Shown: positions 1 to 11,589 of the stretch, in pieces
How positions within the stretch are numbered: position 1 is the first letter of the stretch
How the letters are laid out: every line of letters starts with the position of its first letter
Assembly (NCBI RefSeq): GCF_000002235.5
Contig: NW_022145539.1
Location: 1,067,501 to 1,131,500 of the forward strand
Length of the DNA: 64,000 nucleotides
From: Strongylocentrotus purpuratus
Lineage: Eukaryota > Echinodermata > Echinoidea > Camarodonta > Strongylocentrotidae
Direction: 5' to 3'
Notes under the pieces: model-generated
The model's input: the letters and a program-made list of their open reading frames with translations, nothing else
Told to the model about the DNA's origin: nothing
Database searches by the model: none
Translations under genes and position numbers: made by a program

Positions 1-29
1 GAAAGTCACATTAAACACGGACTGAGCAG

Positions 30-382
30 GGGACTTTTTCACAGAGACCTAAAGTTGAACTTATCTCTAAGTTGAACTTAAAATTTATGGGAAGCCGTTG
101 GCATCTATGAAAATATGTTGTAAAAGTTATTCAAAAGGACTTAAAATGTTGATTCCAATCATTCGTATTTTCTATTATCAAGGAGATTTCATGTTCTTGA
201 TGTAGAATTTATGAAAAGTATTTAAAAAAAATATTAAAAAAAAAATTCTTTTGAATATATTTTATTTTAAGGCTACAAATGGCTCTCCATAACTTAAATT
301 CAACCCATAGAGATATATATTAATAGCTCTATGAGTCTAACTTAGACTTAAGTTTGACTTAGGATCTTTGGGAAACACCACC
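30..382. repeat. MITE-like repeat, copy 1 (older)
   Basis: About 350 bp that align by eye with positions 1294-1600: shared blocks include the 'ggcatctatgaaaatat', 'agatttcatgttct' and 'ggctacaaatggctctccat' segments. The left end reads like a decayed GGG..TTTTTCACAGAG and the right end like CTTTGGGAAACACC, so the two ends are roughly inverted copies of each other. It has no coding capacity. Probably a non-autonomous DNA element; family not identified. Confidence 0.5.
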
Positions 383-1293
383 CAGGGGATAGAATAGGGT
401 TAGTGCCCCTCGAAAATATGCCACCACGGACGGGTAGGTAGATGCCATTGCTGTGAAGAGATTCTCATTCCACCAAGGAGCTTGAACTTCGTTGTTTCTA
501 TCACGGTGAAACATGAACAGTGGCGAATCCAGCCAGTTCTAACAGAGGGTATGCCTGCCAAAAGGGAGTTGAGACCACGATTGAGGGGAGGGGGCGTTTT
601 CTGTGCCCCTTCCGCCCAACCCCTTCCCTTTAAACCTTGGACTCTCAATATCTGCACAGTTAACGAGAAACGTGATAACATTTCAAGTGGAACTCTAACA
701 TGTTCGCAATGACTTTCAACAGATCAACTAGGACCATTTCTTAATTTTCTGTACCCGGTTGTATTGTCTTTAGAAATCATGATCTAATCATGTACCGTTC
801 ACACATTGCAAAGGTAACGCACAATGCTATTTATATTGAGTAAGGTTAATTCTTTGGAATGTCTTGGCTTGCTGACCTAGTGTTGAAGGAATTAAAAGTG
901 GTATACACATGTCAACAACAAATGGAAAGTTTCAAATCATCGCTTGCTGTCATGAAAATGAAGAGACAGCCATTTGTCATCAATCAAACCAGGTAATTTC
1001 TTGATCAAACGAATGTATTTTTAGATTCACCTGAGTGCTACAAAATGTAAGCCCATTTTCATTCGTTTATCAAAATGGGCTATCAATAGATATACAGATA
1101 AAAACGACCATGCAAATAACCCCATGTACGTAAAAATACATGTAGTGATATGTCCGTTGACAAGTCAAAGTCACTATCTTATTTCATTAGCTATAGCGGG
1201 GAGTTGGTCACTATCTTATTTGTGTATCTATTCAACCAGGAGTGCTTACTCGATCAGCAAACTGTCAATCCAGGGACAGAAAACTTTCACTAC
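383..1293. other. No gene recognised
   Basis: Short open frames here have no recognisable domain. Near 518 a CAGTGGCGAATCCAGC motif followed by a G-rich/C-rich stretch resembles the end of a decayed hAT-like element, but no partner end was found. Confidence 0.4.
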
Positions 1294-1600
1294 CCTGGGG
1301 GTGTTTCACAAAGTCAGTTGAACTTAAGTTGGATATAACAATTAAAGAAGCCGGGGGCATCTATGAAAATATTTTGTAAAAGTTATTTTAAAAGGCATAA
1401 AATGCTGATTCAAATCAATCGTTTTTCTATTATTAAAGAGATTTCATGTTCTAGATGTGGAATTTATAAAAAGTCTAAAATACTTGAATTTTCGCTTTTG
1501 AAAATATTTTATTTTAAGGCTACAAATGGCTCTCCATAATTTTTAAGTGCAACTTTAATAGAGTAAACTTAGACTTAGGATCTTTGTGAAACACCCCTGG
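1294..1600. repeat. MITE-like repeat, copy 2 with inverted ends
   Basis: The left end GGGGGTGTTTCACAAAG (about 1297) and the right end CTTTGTGAAACACCCC (about 1598) are near-perfect inverted repeats. The interior matches the copy at 30-382. No open frame of note. The terminal inverted repeats and roughly 300-bp size fit a MITE; a convincing target duplication was not seen, so the superfamily is left open. Confidence 0.6.
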
Positions 1601-2228
1601 TCCAATGTGCATGATATCCAGGAGCTTACACATAATGAGTTCCTTCTCCCTCCCTCCCATTTCCTACTTCATGCTACATGAATAGAAACGGTTACATCTC
1701 CAAGCTCCAAGCTATTATATTATCACATGCAATAGTTCACTGAATGTTGTTGCCATGGTTAAAAATGACATTACCATGCAATCAGACCGACATCCACGTC
1801 CATGATTCCTATATGGGCATTTTAAGCAGTGATCCAACTCTGCGACGACAGAAGGGGATATCAAAATAAAAAATAAATATGTTTTTGTTATCGAAATTAC
1901 AAGTCAGAGCTACCAGCACGCATCCAAATCTTGATATTGAAGTTTTTTTAATATAGGTTTTGTTTCTTCGTATTTGGTTTTGTGATGCACATGGATGATG
2001 ACAAGTTGACCTTCACGACAAACAAAATGCCCTGGAGGAAGACAACTAGACATCTTCCGAAAATAGTTTATAAACGGGAAACGAAATGGAATTCAAAATG
2101 TTCGAGTATCAATAAATCTTTTGCCATGTGCTCAGTGGCGAAAACAGTTTCTAAATCTATGTAATTAGAAAATCACTGAATGATGCTGCTCTGATCATGC
2201 TGCTGCTGCTGATGATGATGAAAATGAT

Positions 2229-2324
2229 GATAATAATTGTTCTAAATAAATTATCAAAATGATTTACCCGCCTTATGATAATAATTGTTCTAAATAAATT
2301 ATCAAAATGATTTACCCGCCTTAT
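2229..2324. repeat. 48-bp tandem duplication (2 copies)
   Basis: A 48-bp block starting GATAATAATTGTTCT and ending with ATTTACCCGCCTTAT is present twice in a row with practically no differences, so this is a recent local duplication. Confidence 0.85.
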
Positions 2325-2569
2325 GATTTGTAAACTTTTCATATAAACGATTTAAAATTCGTTAACTTCATCTCAACAGAGACGCGTCTCTGATCTCACA
2401 TTTGTTTTGGATCAAATTCTATGACCCTGCCTCCTGTCACTGTCTGTTGAGGAGGAAATTTGCTTCTTACAGACTACATCCTCAACTGCACCTCTTTGTG
2501 CATCATCTCCCGACAGATTCCTATTTTTTTTTCTTTGCACCCCCTTTCTTATCCTATCCCCCATCCCCA

Positions 2570-2570
<1 letters not shown>

Positions 2571-2600
<30 letters not shown>

Positions 2601-2727
2601 ATCTCTCTCTCTCTCTCTCTCTTTCTCTTTCTTTCTCTTTTTCTTTCTCTCTCTTCTCTCTCTCTCTTTCTTCTCTCTCTCTATCTTCTCTCTCTATCTC
2701 TTCTCTCCCTCTCTATGTCTCCCTTGC
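2571..2727. repeat. (CT)n-rich microsatellite
   Basis: About 160 bp of interrupted CT dinucleotides. It produces long Ser/Leu-rich open frames that are not genes. Confidence 0.95.
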
Positions 2728-3029
2728 TTCCAAGGAAACATCCCATGATAGAAATCTCCTCGCCTTATCAAAAACTAATAAATATTTCTTACTGTGGGAA
2801 AGAGGGGGAAAAATACTTGATCAACCAATAGATAGACGACATAGCAGCAATTCCTGCCCCTTTTAAGTTTTCATCAGGTCTACCCAGAAGGCTCTACAGT
2901 TTCAAACCAGACGAGGAAAGCTATATTCCCCGAGCGATTTCAGTTGGATGAACGGAAGAGGCAAACATTATGCCTCACTGTTACTTAGAGGAGTAACAAT
3001 CTAGACTACATATGCAGACTCTGATTTAA

Positions 3030-3719
3030 AGGGGAATCAACCTCAAACTACATGTTAATTTCAGTTTGTAGGTCATTTAAAATTAAAACATTATCTGAAA
3101 GCAAATTAAAAAATCATACATATGCCGAAAGGGAGGAAGTTACTCTTCTTCAGAATCCTCCGTCTTTTGCCGGTCTGAGAATTTTCAGAACGTCGCCATT
3201 CTGTGACGTATCGCATGGATTCGGCTATTGCGTACGTACGTTTCCCTCCTGTAAACAGTAAAATGATTACTGCAGATCACATCGTTTTTCCTGTCGTACT
3301 TGTACTTTTTGCCCAAAAATTTCTCCACCTTCAGAGCTGCTTCTCAGAGCTGCTATCTATAGCTCATTGTCTGGAAACCGATGAAATGATATCCCCTTGG
3401 TTTTCGAGGATTACAACCAAACAACTTGGCAGTACACCATGTTTGACGTGTATTGCATATGACGCGCGCGCCGCGTGCTACATCGAATCTCCTTGCGATA
3501 CGTCACAACCCGGAAGTTTTGAAGGTAATTTCGACAAAATGGCAGCTTCTGTGGGGAGCAGACGACCTCTTATTTATGGCGAAGGATAGGGTCTCTCTAT
3601 TGTATACCTGCGGCAAGATGATATTATTTGGCCTACAGCAATGCTTTTTATATCAAATGAAACGTTGTTTTACTCTCTATGTTATGTTAATGCTCCATAG
3701 TCGATAGGTTAATTCCCCT
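3030..3719. mobile_element. TTAA-flanked MITE 1 (T2/Kolobok-like ends)
   Basis: Terminal inverted repeats AGGGGAATCAACC (3030-3042) and GGTTAATTCCCCT (3707-3719) differ at one position. TTAA stands directly outside each end (3026-3029 and 3720-3723), as expected for a TTAA target duplication. With the target included the end reads TTAAAGGGG, fitting the TTAAAGGRR rule known for T2-family MITEs of the Kolobok superfamily. The 690-bp interior has no transposase; its short open frames are not credible proteins. Confidence 0.75.
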
Positions 3720-3723
3720 TTAA

Positions 3724-4740
3724 CAGTTTATACGAAATACAATTTGTTTTTCAATCGGGCCTAAGATTCTTAACCAAAAGTTCGCATTTAATAATTGTAG
3801 CAAGAACCTTTTTGGATATGACTTGTGAGCAGAAAGATTTCAGGCCAAACCGTGATATCTACGCCCAGGTAAACCTAATTCTTAGTTTATCGGCCTGGGT
3901 TTCCGAAAGTGAGGAGGAGGGAGGGGTTACATGTTATTTCATATAATTATGTTCATGACATTGATTTTCATAATTCAATTTATTTTGTAATTGCATCAAA
4001 GAGGCTCAAAACCATTGCAAAATTGTTACATCAATGAGTTTTAATTTTCAATGTTAAGATGTCATCAAATTTCATTTCGGAACAAAAATATAAAATAACA
4101 AAAAACTGAGGGTCGAAAAAGAAGAGGACGAGAACGAGATATCAATTTTATCAATTCAATTCAATGTATTTTTTTGTCCAATGTCATTTAACATGGATAT
4201 TCGGAGTAATTAAAATAGATGTGGATAATAATATTATGAAATTATTATAATACAGCCTATGTTTATTTTCTTCTATGAATTCCTTTGAAACTATGACGTG
4301 CTTGATAAAAGCCATATAATATTTCCGACCCTGTGTTTTGCATCTTGAATAACCTGAAGGGGTTTGTGCCTGGAAACTAAGTCACCGCAAGGTTTTAATG
4401 TGAAACACATTCTCAAGAAATCAATATCCATCACAACTTGTATTATATAGGAGGCATCGATGAAAATGGGTTTTCACGCGACAGCGATACGTGAAAGGAA
4501 TGATAGCTATTCCACGCTGTGACTATCGGAATATCATATGCTGATAACACGAGTAGAAAGTAACATAGTTGCGAAGAAATGAGAGGTAAGACAAAAACGT
4601 TAGCTTTCCAGAAGAACTTGTTTTTCTCATTATGCTCATGACATTAGATTCTTTTCTCTATGGTATTGAAATGCCAAAAACTCTTTCGGCACCCTTCTTG
4701 AGGCTTACTAATATTTGTGAAATCGCCCCTCCCCCTCCAA
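3724..4740. other. No gene recognised
   Basis: AT-rich intergenic sequence, no domain-bearing frame or repeat structure that I could support. Confidence 0.4.
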
Positions 4741-5534
4741 CTTAAAGACCGTCAATACTACTGGGCCAGAAGGGACTAGACCACACAGCGAGGTCATTGA
4801 CAGGTGGCTATCTCATTAACTCAGCTCTCAACTAGCATAAGAAAAAGAGGATCATGGGGGACCAACAAGCACCGATTGGGGAAGTTTTCTATATAGAGGG
4901 AGCAAGTAGCTACAAGTAGGACAGTGGGGCTTTAAAACTTAAATCTTTACCCATCTCTATCTCTCTCTCTCTCTCCCCCTCTTTCTCTCTATAATATCTA
5001 TTTTTTGTGTGGATTTTATTGGTCGTAACATAACACTTGTTTTTTAATTTTCATTAACCTATACAAATACATTGATAATCAACTGATACTTTATCTTTCT
5101 AGATATCTATCTCACTATCCAAATCCGTTTTCATTTCATTTTCAACACGAAAACACCTGCCAGCCTGGTTGATGGAAGTTAACGCATAATAATAACGAGC
5201 TTAGTGTGAAGTCATTAGAGAGTTGAGATGTGCGTCACGGCATATCCCCCCTGATCGGTGATGATCCGTAAATTGGCCACCTGAGATCAATCATCGTGAT
5301 CATGTGAAACCTGCTGAACGTATTGAAATCAAGCGTGCCAAATTGATATTCAAGTATATTCAAGTCGTTGAAGACATTGAAGCAAAACGGGATTATATTA
5401 TAACCAAGATAATGCCTCGGTCACACCGTCAATCCGACACCCAAAAAACTTATTCTTGTCGATTCGTGGTTAAGTCATTTTTATTTCGGTCAGGAGGTGT
5501 TTAATCAAGCTATAGTGATACTAATAATGATAAC

Positions 5535-5588
<54 letters not shown>

Positions 5589-6078
5589 TATAATGGTAAT
5601 AATAATAATAATAATAATAACAATAATAATAATAATAACAATAATAATAATAATAACAATAATAATTATGATGATAACAATAATAATAGCAATCTTTGTA
5701 CGTTTGTAAAATATGAGCAAAACCAATTCTCAATATTGGACGATAAATTGACATTGAAATTGAAAAATGGAATTGAAAATAATGATTATTATTATTATGA
5801 TTTAGGAGCGCTTAAACCAAAAAGAGTACCATAGTGCTTACAAAATCACAGAATGTGAAAAGAAGCATAGAATTGATTTGATTTAAAGCCCCACTGTCCT
5901 ACTTGTAGCTACTTGCTCCCTCTATATAGAAAACTTCCCCAATCGGTGCCTGTTGGTCCCCCATGATCCTCTATTTCTTATGTTATTTGAGAGCTGAGTT
6001 GATGAGATAGCCACCTGTCAGTGACCTCGCTGTGTGGTCTAACCCCTCCTAGCCACATTAGTGTTGATAAGCTTTAAA
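4741..6078. mobile_element. Foldback element with ~195-bp inverted arms
   Basis: The arm at about 4741-4937 reappears in inverted orientation at about 5884-6078. The best-matched part runs from the block TAGACCACACAGCGAGGTCA to the block GTAGGACAGTGGGGCTTTAAA; the outermost 40 bp are more diverged. The 0.95-kb centre holds a CT microsatellite, a long AAT microsatellite and no credible gene. Long arms around unrelated filler are typical of foldback or long-TIR DNA elements. No clear target duplication was found, so the exact ends are approximate. Confidence 0.7.
5534..5692. repeat. (AAT)n microsatellite
   Basis: About 160 bp of AAT/AAC triplets. The poly-Ile, poly-Tyr and similar open frames across it on both strands are artefacts of the repeat. 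Confidence 0.95.
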
Positions 6079-6238
6079 CAGCGCACAAGCATGAATTTAA
6101 ACTAAAAGAGAATCCATCAAATAATTGAATTTTCAAACCGAAATCGATTTTGGCTGAGGAAACATCCTCCGTGCTGATGTCGGTCTCGTTGGTGGGAGAC
6201 TGGGGTGAGTGAATTATGCAATAGCCATTGATGATACC

Positions 6239-6345
6239 AAGCTAGTAGGGACTTTTAGATTTGCACGACGACAACGTGCACTGCTAAGTGTGCCACAAGT
6301 AGCAGTCAACGCAAATCTAAAAGTCTATAATAGTATAGCAACTCC
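6239..6345. mobile_element. 107-bp hairpin insertion between 11-bp direct repeats
   Basis: The 11-bp word TTGATGATACC lies at 6228-6238 and again at 6346-6356. Between them, GACTTTTAGATTTGC (6250-6264) and its exact complement (6311-6325) can form a 15-bp stem around a 46-nt loop. The direct repeats look like a target duplication around a tiny inserted element. The element class is unknown. Confidence 0.5.
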
Positions 6346-6649
6346 TTGATGATACCGCGAAACTACCTATACACTCTTCCAAATGATTGAATAAATTAAA
6401 GGTACGTAACTATTCATCTTATATACTGAATTGATTTTATATTCAAACTCAATCCGACAGTGATTATTGCCAGTTTGCCAGCGTCATCTCCCTTGATTTT
6501 TGTTGAAGGCGTGGGCAAGAGTCGAAAACATTGACAGCATTATGATGATCATCATAATAATGATGTAAGAAAAACATGAGTCTGGTTTTAGCTTCACCGG
6601 ACGCCATCAGGACACAGCGCATTGATAATCAATACTGCCGGGTGCTTAA

Positions 6650-7206
6650 AGGGATAGTTGAGTTCTGTTTTCAGAACGCAAATGCCTTCAAAGTGCATGG
6701 TTATTGCTCTTAGTCTTATTCTTATCTATGTCAAGGATCTAAAATTGCTATTAAGGTAGTTTTAGAACCCAAAATTTGTCAAAGTTAGCCTATACGATCA
6801 TACTGATTTAGCTCCACTTTCAAAAAATTCGGTGACCGTTAATTAATTAATCAAAAATAAAGATCCATGGGCCGGCTGGTTGTGCGTAATATAGCCAACA
6901 CGAAAAAGCCAACTAAAAAAGCCAACATCGGCATTGGGTGAAATAAAACGTAAATGCACACAGCTGAAAGATAACTATCAGTATCACGTTTTCTAACGGC
7001 TTTTTCAAATTATTGAATATTTGTGGTGGTACATAAATATTAGAAATGGTTATATTTATGGATATTTTGGTCATCTGTGAACCGCTGTGACCAAACAAAG
7101 ATGATTTTGTCATTTAAATATTATGTTCTTTCAAATTTGACACTCAGTTTTTCACATACAAAAATATTTTGTGTAGCGCCCTCTGCAACAGAACTCAACT
7201 ATCCCT
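6650..7206. mobile_element. TTAA-flanked MITE 2 (T2/Kolobok-like ends)
   Basis: AGGGATAGTTGAGTTCTGTT at 6650-6669 and its exact reverse complement at 7187-7206 form 20-bp perfect terminal inverted repeats. TTAA flanks both sides (6646-6649 and 7207-7210). The end TTAAAGGGA fits the TTAAAGGRR pattern of T2-type MITEs. The 557-bp interior is non-coding. The perfect arms suggest it is the youngest of the TTAA elements in this stretch. Confidence 0.85.
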
Positions 7207-7997
7207 TTAAAGGTCCGTTACGAATTCTAGTTCAAAATCCGACACTGCCTGGACTTAAGTCCAAAATCGAAGCGAGTTTGAAGTCCATGGCGGGTAAAAC
7301 TACATTAGAAGAATACGGACCCGTGAATCAACTGTAGATTTAAGTCTACTATCATCAGGTAGAGATTCGAACCCTCAACCGCTCAAAGAGCAGGTTTTAT
7401 TTCTTCAAAAGATATAGGAATAATCACGAAGGTGCTTGCAGACCTAACTATGGCAATTAGTTTCCAATGTGGCCTTCGAACAAATCCAAAGAAAAGTTTG
7501 TTTTTTGGATTTTGCTATCGAACAAAAGTCATCATATTTTTCTCAATATGAATGAATGAAATAAAGAATTCTCGATTATTATTTTATAAAGGAAGAACAC
7601 AGAAAGCGAATTTTTGTCAGTTTGTATGTAATTACACTTCACACTCTGTACACATTTCACGTGTGTTTTTGTGTTTTTAACTTCATATTCATAAAGAGGC
7701 TTATATTGAGACTTTTAGTTTTATTTGCTGTATTTCTCTTGCTTTTTGCTGACGTAAATAAGCTGAATTTCCTTTTTTAGTATGGCATGGTTAACAACCA
7801 TTTCGTCTTTCTTGTTCTGATCAGAAGTGAAAAGAGTGTAAAGACCGGAAGAAAAACGGATTCCATATTCCCAAATACTTTCTCTTCCTTTCAGTTGTAA
7901 AAACCTTCAGAGCTGCAGAGACTCACCAGAGAGTACTTAGGTTTACAGATTTCGCTAGCAAACAAGTTATTACATTACCATCTGAGGATCAAAGTAC

Positions 7998-8206
7998 CTC
8001 ATGTTCAAGCTTGTCGAGGTTTCCATAAGCACCATTCAATAGCCGACCATTGATAAATTGGAATACAAGATTAGCTTTCATAGCTGGATGGTGTTGAATC
8101 CATGCCGCCACGAGATCTCTGGTTTCACCGACTAGTGAAAATCCAGCATTCACGGCTCGCAAATAGACTGGCATTTTAAAGGGATCCGGTAACTTTGTCT
8201 CAGATT
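7998..8206 (-). CDS. Candidate internal exon, unknown function
   Basis: I do not recognise this protein. On the minus strand a good acceptor (TTTTGTTTCAG, just above 8206) is followed by 209 nt open in one frame (two nucleotides, then about 69 codons). It includes the stretch MPVYLRAVNAGFSLVG and ends NLDKLEHE directly at a donor GAG|GTACTT (donor at 7997-7996). Codon use looks protein-like rather than repeat-derived. The first 27 nt and the acceptor lie inside the MITE at 8180-8561. The unbroken host sequence beyond that MITE also offers an acceptor giving a start of the same length and phase. Could be a real exon of a minus-strand gene, or chance. Confidence 0.35.
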
Positions 8207-8561
8207 CTGAAACAAAATTTTGGATTTAGCTCATGCTGCAATGATAATTATAAACCTTTAGGTCAGTCAGGAACCCCATGACTTAATACAAGCCGATCGC
8301 CTATCTGATTATCAAGATATGTATGATTGAAATTACAAATTTTGAAAACCGTTTGCCAAACGGTTTTCATAACACTACAGTCTATTGGGGGAAACGAGTA
8401 TGTTAAAACCGGTCACTCAAAGATGTTTACTTTTTTGAAGCACTTCTTGATCATTTTGAAGCGCGATTTTTTTTTTTAGGCCTTCAATATTACACCATAT
8501 CACAGACACTGATAACACGTAGGGTCGTGTATCTCAGATTTAACATTGGTAAACGATCCCT
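8180..8561. mobile_element. TTAA-flanked MITE 3 (T2/Kolobok-like ends)
   Basis: Ends AGGGATCCGGTAAC (from 8180) and, inverted, AGGGATCGTTTACC (to 8561) share the first seven bases exactly and resemble each other beyond. TTAA flanks both sides (8176-8179 and 8562-8565). 382 bp, non-coding. More diverged than MITE 2, so probably older. Confidence 0.65.
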
Positions 8562-9177
8562 TTAAAGATGGGTTCTGTCGAACTTTCTTTACCTGAAAAT
8601 GGAAGTGACCGAATAGAAGAGAGAGTAGAGGAGAGCATGTAGGTCCATAAGTAGAGAGAAAGGGTCGTCAGTTTCCATGTCAGAAGGCCACCAGGCTTGG
8701 TGAAAATACCATGGACAAGTCTGCATCCAGCAAACCCTTAGTCCTATCAAGAAATACCCCCTCGGATAGGGTCTTTGGGCGAGGGGAACATAAAATAATG
8801 ACTTTACCACATGGGGGAATGGGTGGAAAATATAAAGTATTACGTAAGGCCTTTCATAAAGCATTTCATAAAAGTGAAGGCTAATCCTGGTGATTGACAG
8901 CACCTGTTATTTTGTAAGAATCCAAATGGCCTTAGATTACCCATTATGCGTCTTTAATTCATAAAAAGAAGTGCATTTGTTTATAGATAAGTTTTAAGCC
9001 AAATTTTTTGAGGGAAAGGGCGAAAGAAAACAAACTGGCATTCCTACGGTAATTTCACTAACGTAAATGGACACAAACAAAAATGTTAGATTGCTGACAA
9101 AGGCACATTGTCTACTGAATTAACGTTACAAGTAATCTTTATATATATATTTTTTAAAAATCAGTAAGAACAAACAG

Positions 9178-9460
9178 TCATTTCTGCATTACGATAGGAT
9201 GATCCACCTTCAATGATTCTAGTTGAGACAGAGAGTTGTCAAGTGATGAGATGGCCAGATAGGGTGTGGTGACGGATAGGAAATCGTCACACGTACATGT
9301 ACCATGGACAAATGCTTGCACCAATGCAAGAATTTGCGGTTTTATTTTTCTTTCCGCGTAGTTTCTATACCGTGTATCATGTGTATGAATATGGATAATC
9401 TGCATTTGATTTTCGGGCCATATCGCAGCGGGTATGAAATGGGTGATATTTGAAGGTTTC
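9178..9460 (-). CDS. Candidate terminal exon, unknown function
   Basis: I do not recognise the product. On the minus strand an acceptor CTCTAATTACAG precedes 9460. From there one frame stays open for about 93 codons to a TGA at 9178-9180, with mixed, protein-like composition (for example QILALVQAFVHGTCTCDDFL). This would suit the last exon of a minus-strand gene. A possible donor AAG|GTGGAT also exists inside it. It is not connected with confidence to the candidates at 7998-8206 or 11590-11982. Confidence 0.3.
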
Positions 9461-10344
9461 CTGTAATTAGAGTGCACAGCCTCGGTCTCATTACTCAGTT
9501 AGGTCAAACTTAGGTCAGCATTAATTCGTGCCTTTAACCATGGACCGAACCTTTGAACAAGATAATTGGCCATAAATTTAATGTCCACTTAGAGTTAGAC
9601 TAGTTTATTAAAAACTTATTTAAAAGAACAGAAACAATCAAGATAATCACATCAAATTAGTGTATAGTCCATAACAGACCGGTCACTAACATATTCAATT
9701 ATGGATGTTTCTTTCCTGGGGACCTATGGCTATAGACGAGCTATGTAATTAACCTATTATTAGTGAATGAACTACAATATTTAGAATCTAGTCTGCATTC
9801 ATAGCGTGCTGCTATGTCGGGTACCCCTCGGTCAAGCTTTCAGTTTTTTTTAAAGTATGCATACAATTTGATGCCTGTGATGATCATGGTGATGGTGGTA
9901 ATGGTGGATGATATTGTTGATGGTTGTAATTGTAATTAGGATACTTGAACTTGTACTTTTGTAGCAGGGAAGGATATTGCAATAAGTCGATGTTGGTGCC
10001 TCGGTGGAAGTGACACTAAAGATACGCTTGAGTTCTGGTAATGATAGAAAATACATTCTCACAGAATCCAACAAAACTTATACTGAATGTTCAAGGTTAC
10101 AAATAAATGACATGTGCCAGACGATTTTGATAGGAAATGTATCGGGGCTGAGTGATGAGCATAGAAAGATAAGGAAATCAAGGTCAGTAGGCCCACGTCA
10201 TTGTGCTTAACACAGGTCACTATGTGCAAATGAGAGTTGTGTTTTTTATTTGAACATGATATCCAGCAAGCTTGTGTGAGGTGCTGCATTAATGAGCATA
10301 GAAAGATAAGGGAATCAAGGTAGGTCCGACACCAAGTGCCCAAA

Positions 10345-10965
10345 CGAGAATGTTCTATCTTAGGAAACTGAGCTCTCTAAATGTTGATAAACCCATCTTA
10401 AGTCTTTTCTACAAATCCATTGTCGAGAGTATATTTTTGTTCAGCTGTTTCTGTTGTTTGTTTTGGGGCATGTAGGACGGATGACTTTAGGAAAATGGAA
10501 AGTGTAGTCAAGAGGGCGAGTAAAATAACAATAAAAAGTCGAAACCTGGCAGCAGAATAAAAGGCACGAATCCTCTAAAAGCACAACAGATCATTGCAAA
10601 TGAGAATCACAATCTAAATTACTGTCGGACAAGCCGATATTTGGGCTCATATGTTCAATACTCCGTTCGTTTGTACAACCAAATGGAGTGAGGAGCATGT
10701 GGGCCCAAGTATCGGTTGTTTGACGTGGTTGTCCTTCCTTCCTTTCTTCACACTGATGTTCTATCCTTTTCATCATGTTCAATGTGTAATACTAGAATGT
10801 AAGAATATTTCTATATTGTCTACCTTTTATACACACAACGATATAGTCTCTCATAATTTTATATACAGTATATTACGTATTTTTACAATGTGTGACCAAT
10901 TCAAATTTCCATGTATTCTCGTGAATTCGGATGAATAAAAGAATTGAAATGAATTGAGTTAAATT
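10345..10965 (+). mobile_element. LINE 3' fragment (Rex1/Babar- or L2-like)
   Basis: The plus strand encodes MFYLRKLSSLNVDKPILSLF and then YKSIVES from about 10349, a conserved motif of the C-terminal part of many LINE reverse transcriptases. The frame then breaks (stop near 10472) and later pieces decay. It ends in GAATTG-rich sequence at about 10940-10970, a common LINE tail. The element sits between two roughly 80-bp direct repeats (10206-10290 and 10967-11050, both beginning TTAACACAGGT). It is 5'-truncated and dead. Confidence 0.65.
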
Positions 10966-11589
10966 GAATTAACACAGGTGACAGGTCCCTATGAGCAAAT
11001 GAGAGTAGTGGTTTTCATTGAAGATGATTTCCAGCACGTTTGTGTGTGGTTGTTTTTAATTTGCTGTTTCAAACTTCAAACAATCAATCTACTGCAGGAT
11101 AGGATTAACAATCCAGAATGAAGTATAGCCATGTTCTTTACGATGCCCATACCAGAGCTCAAAGTTAACTTTAACTTGTGTGATGTGGTAACGTAGCTGT
11201 CGATAAACTTGATAACATTTTTTAAATAAAAATAATACACAGAATAATCCAAATAATTATAGGCCTAGTCGTAGTATGAGACAATGTATGCATTGTACAA
11301 TTCTTTGTATTTTTCACTTTAATTGTTCATACTCATTTCTTGTGTACATTCTCTGTTAATTTCTACATATTATTCTATTTGAAAACTGACCCGGTCCATC
11401 AGCCTATGATATTGGTCAGTTTTTCTTACATCAATAAATAAAATACATAATAATCATGACTTGTCGTACGTACCTGCGGGGAAATGTGGGGATATATAAG
11501 GGGATATCATATGGACCAATACAAATCAATAACGTACTTACGGATAGGCGAGGCGAGAGGGAGAAGCCAGTAAGAGTGAAATTCATACC

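Noticed and set aside
2402-2866. Open frames of 120-150 codons through the CT tract
   Set aside because: Pure Ser/Leu/Phe translation of a microsatellite; two overlapping frames are equally open. Not genes.
5497-5754. Poly-Ile and poly-Tyr open frames
   Set aside because: Translation of the AAT repeat on both strands.
8589-8903. 104-codon minus-strand frame
   Set aside because: No domain, Tyr/Phe-rich, no supporting splice sites; judged chance.
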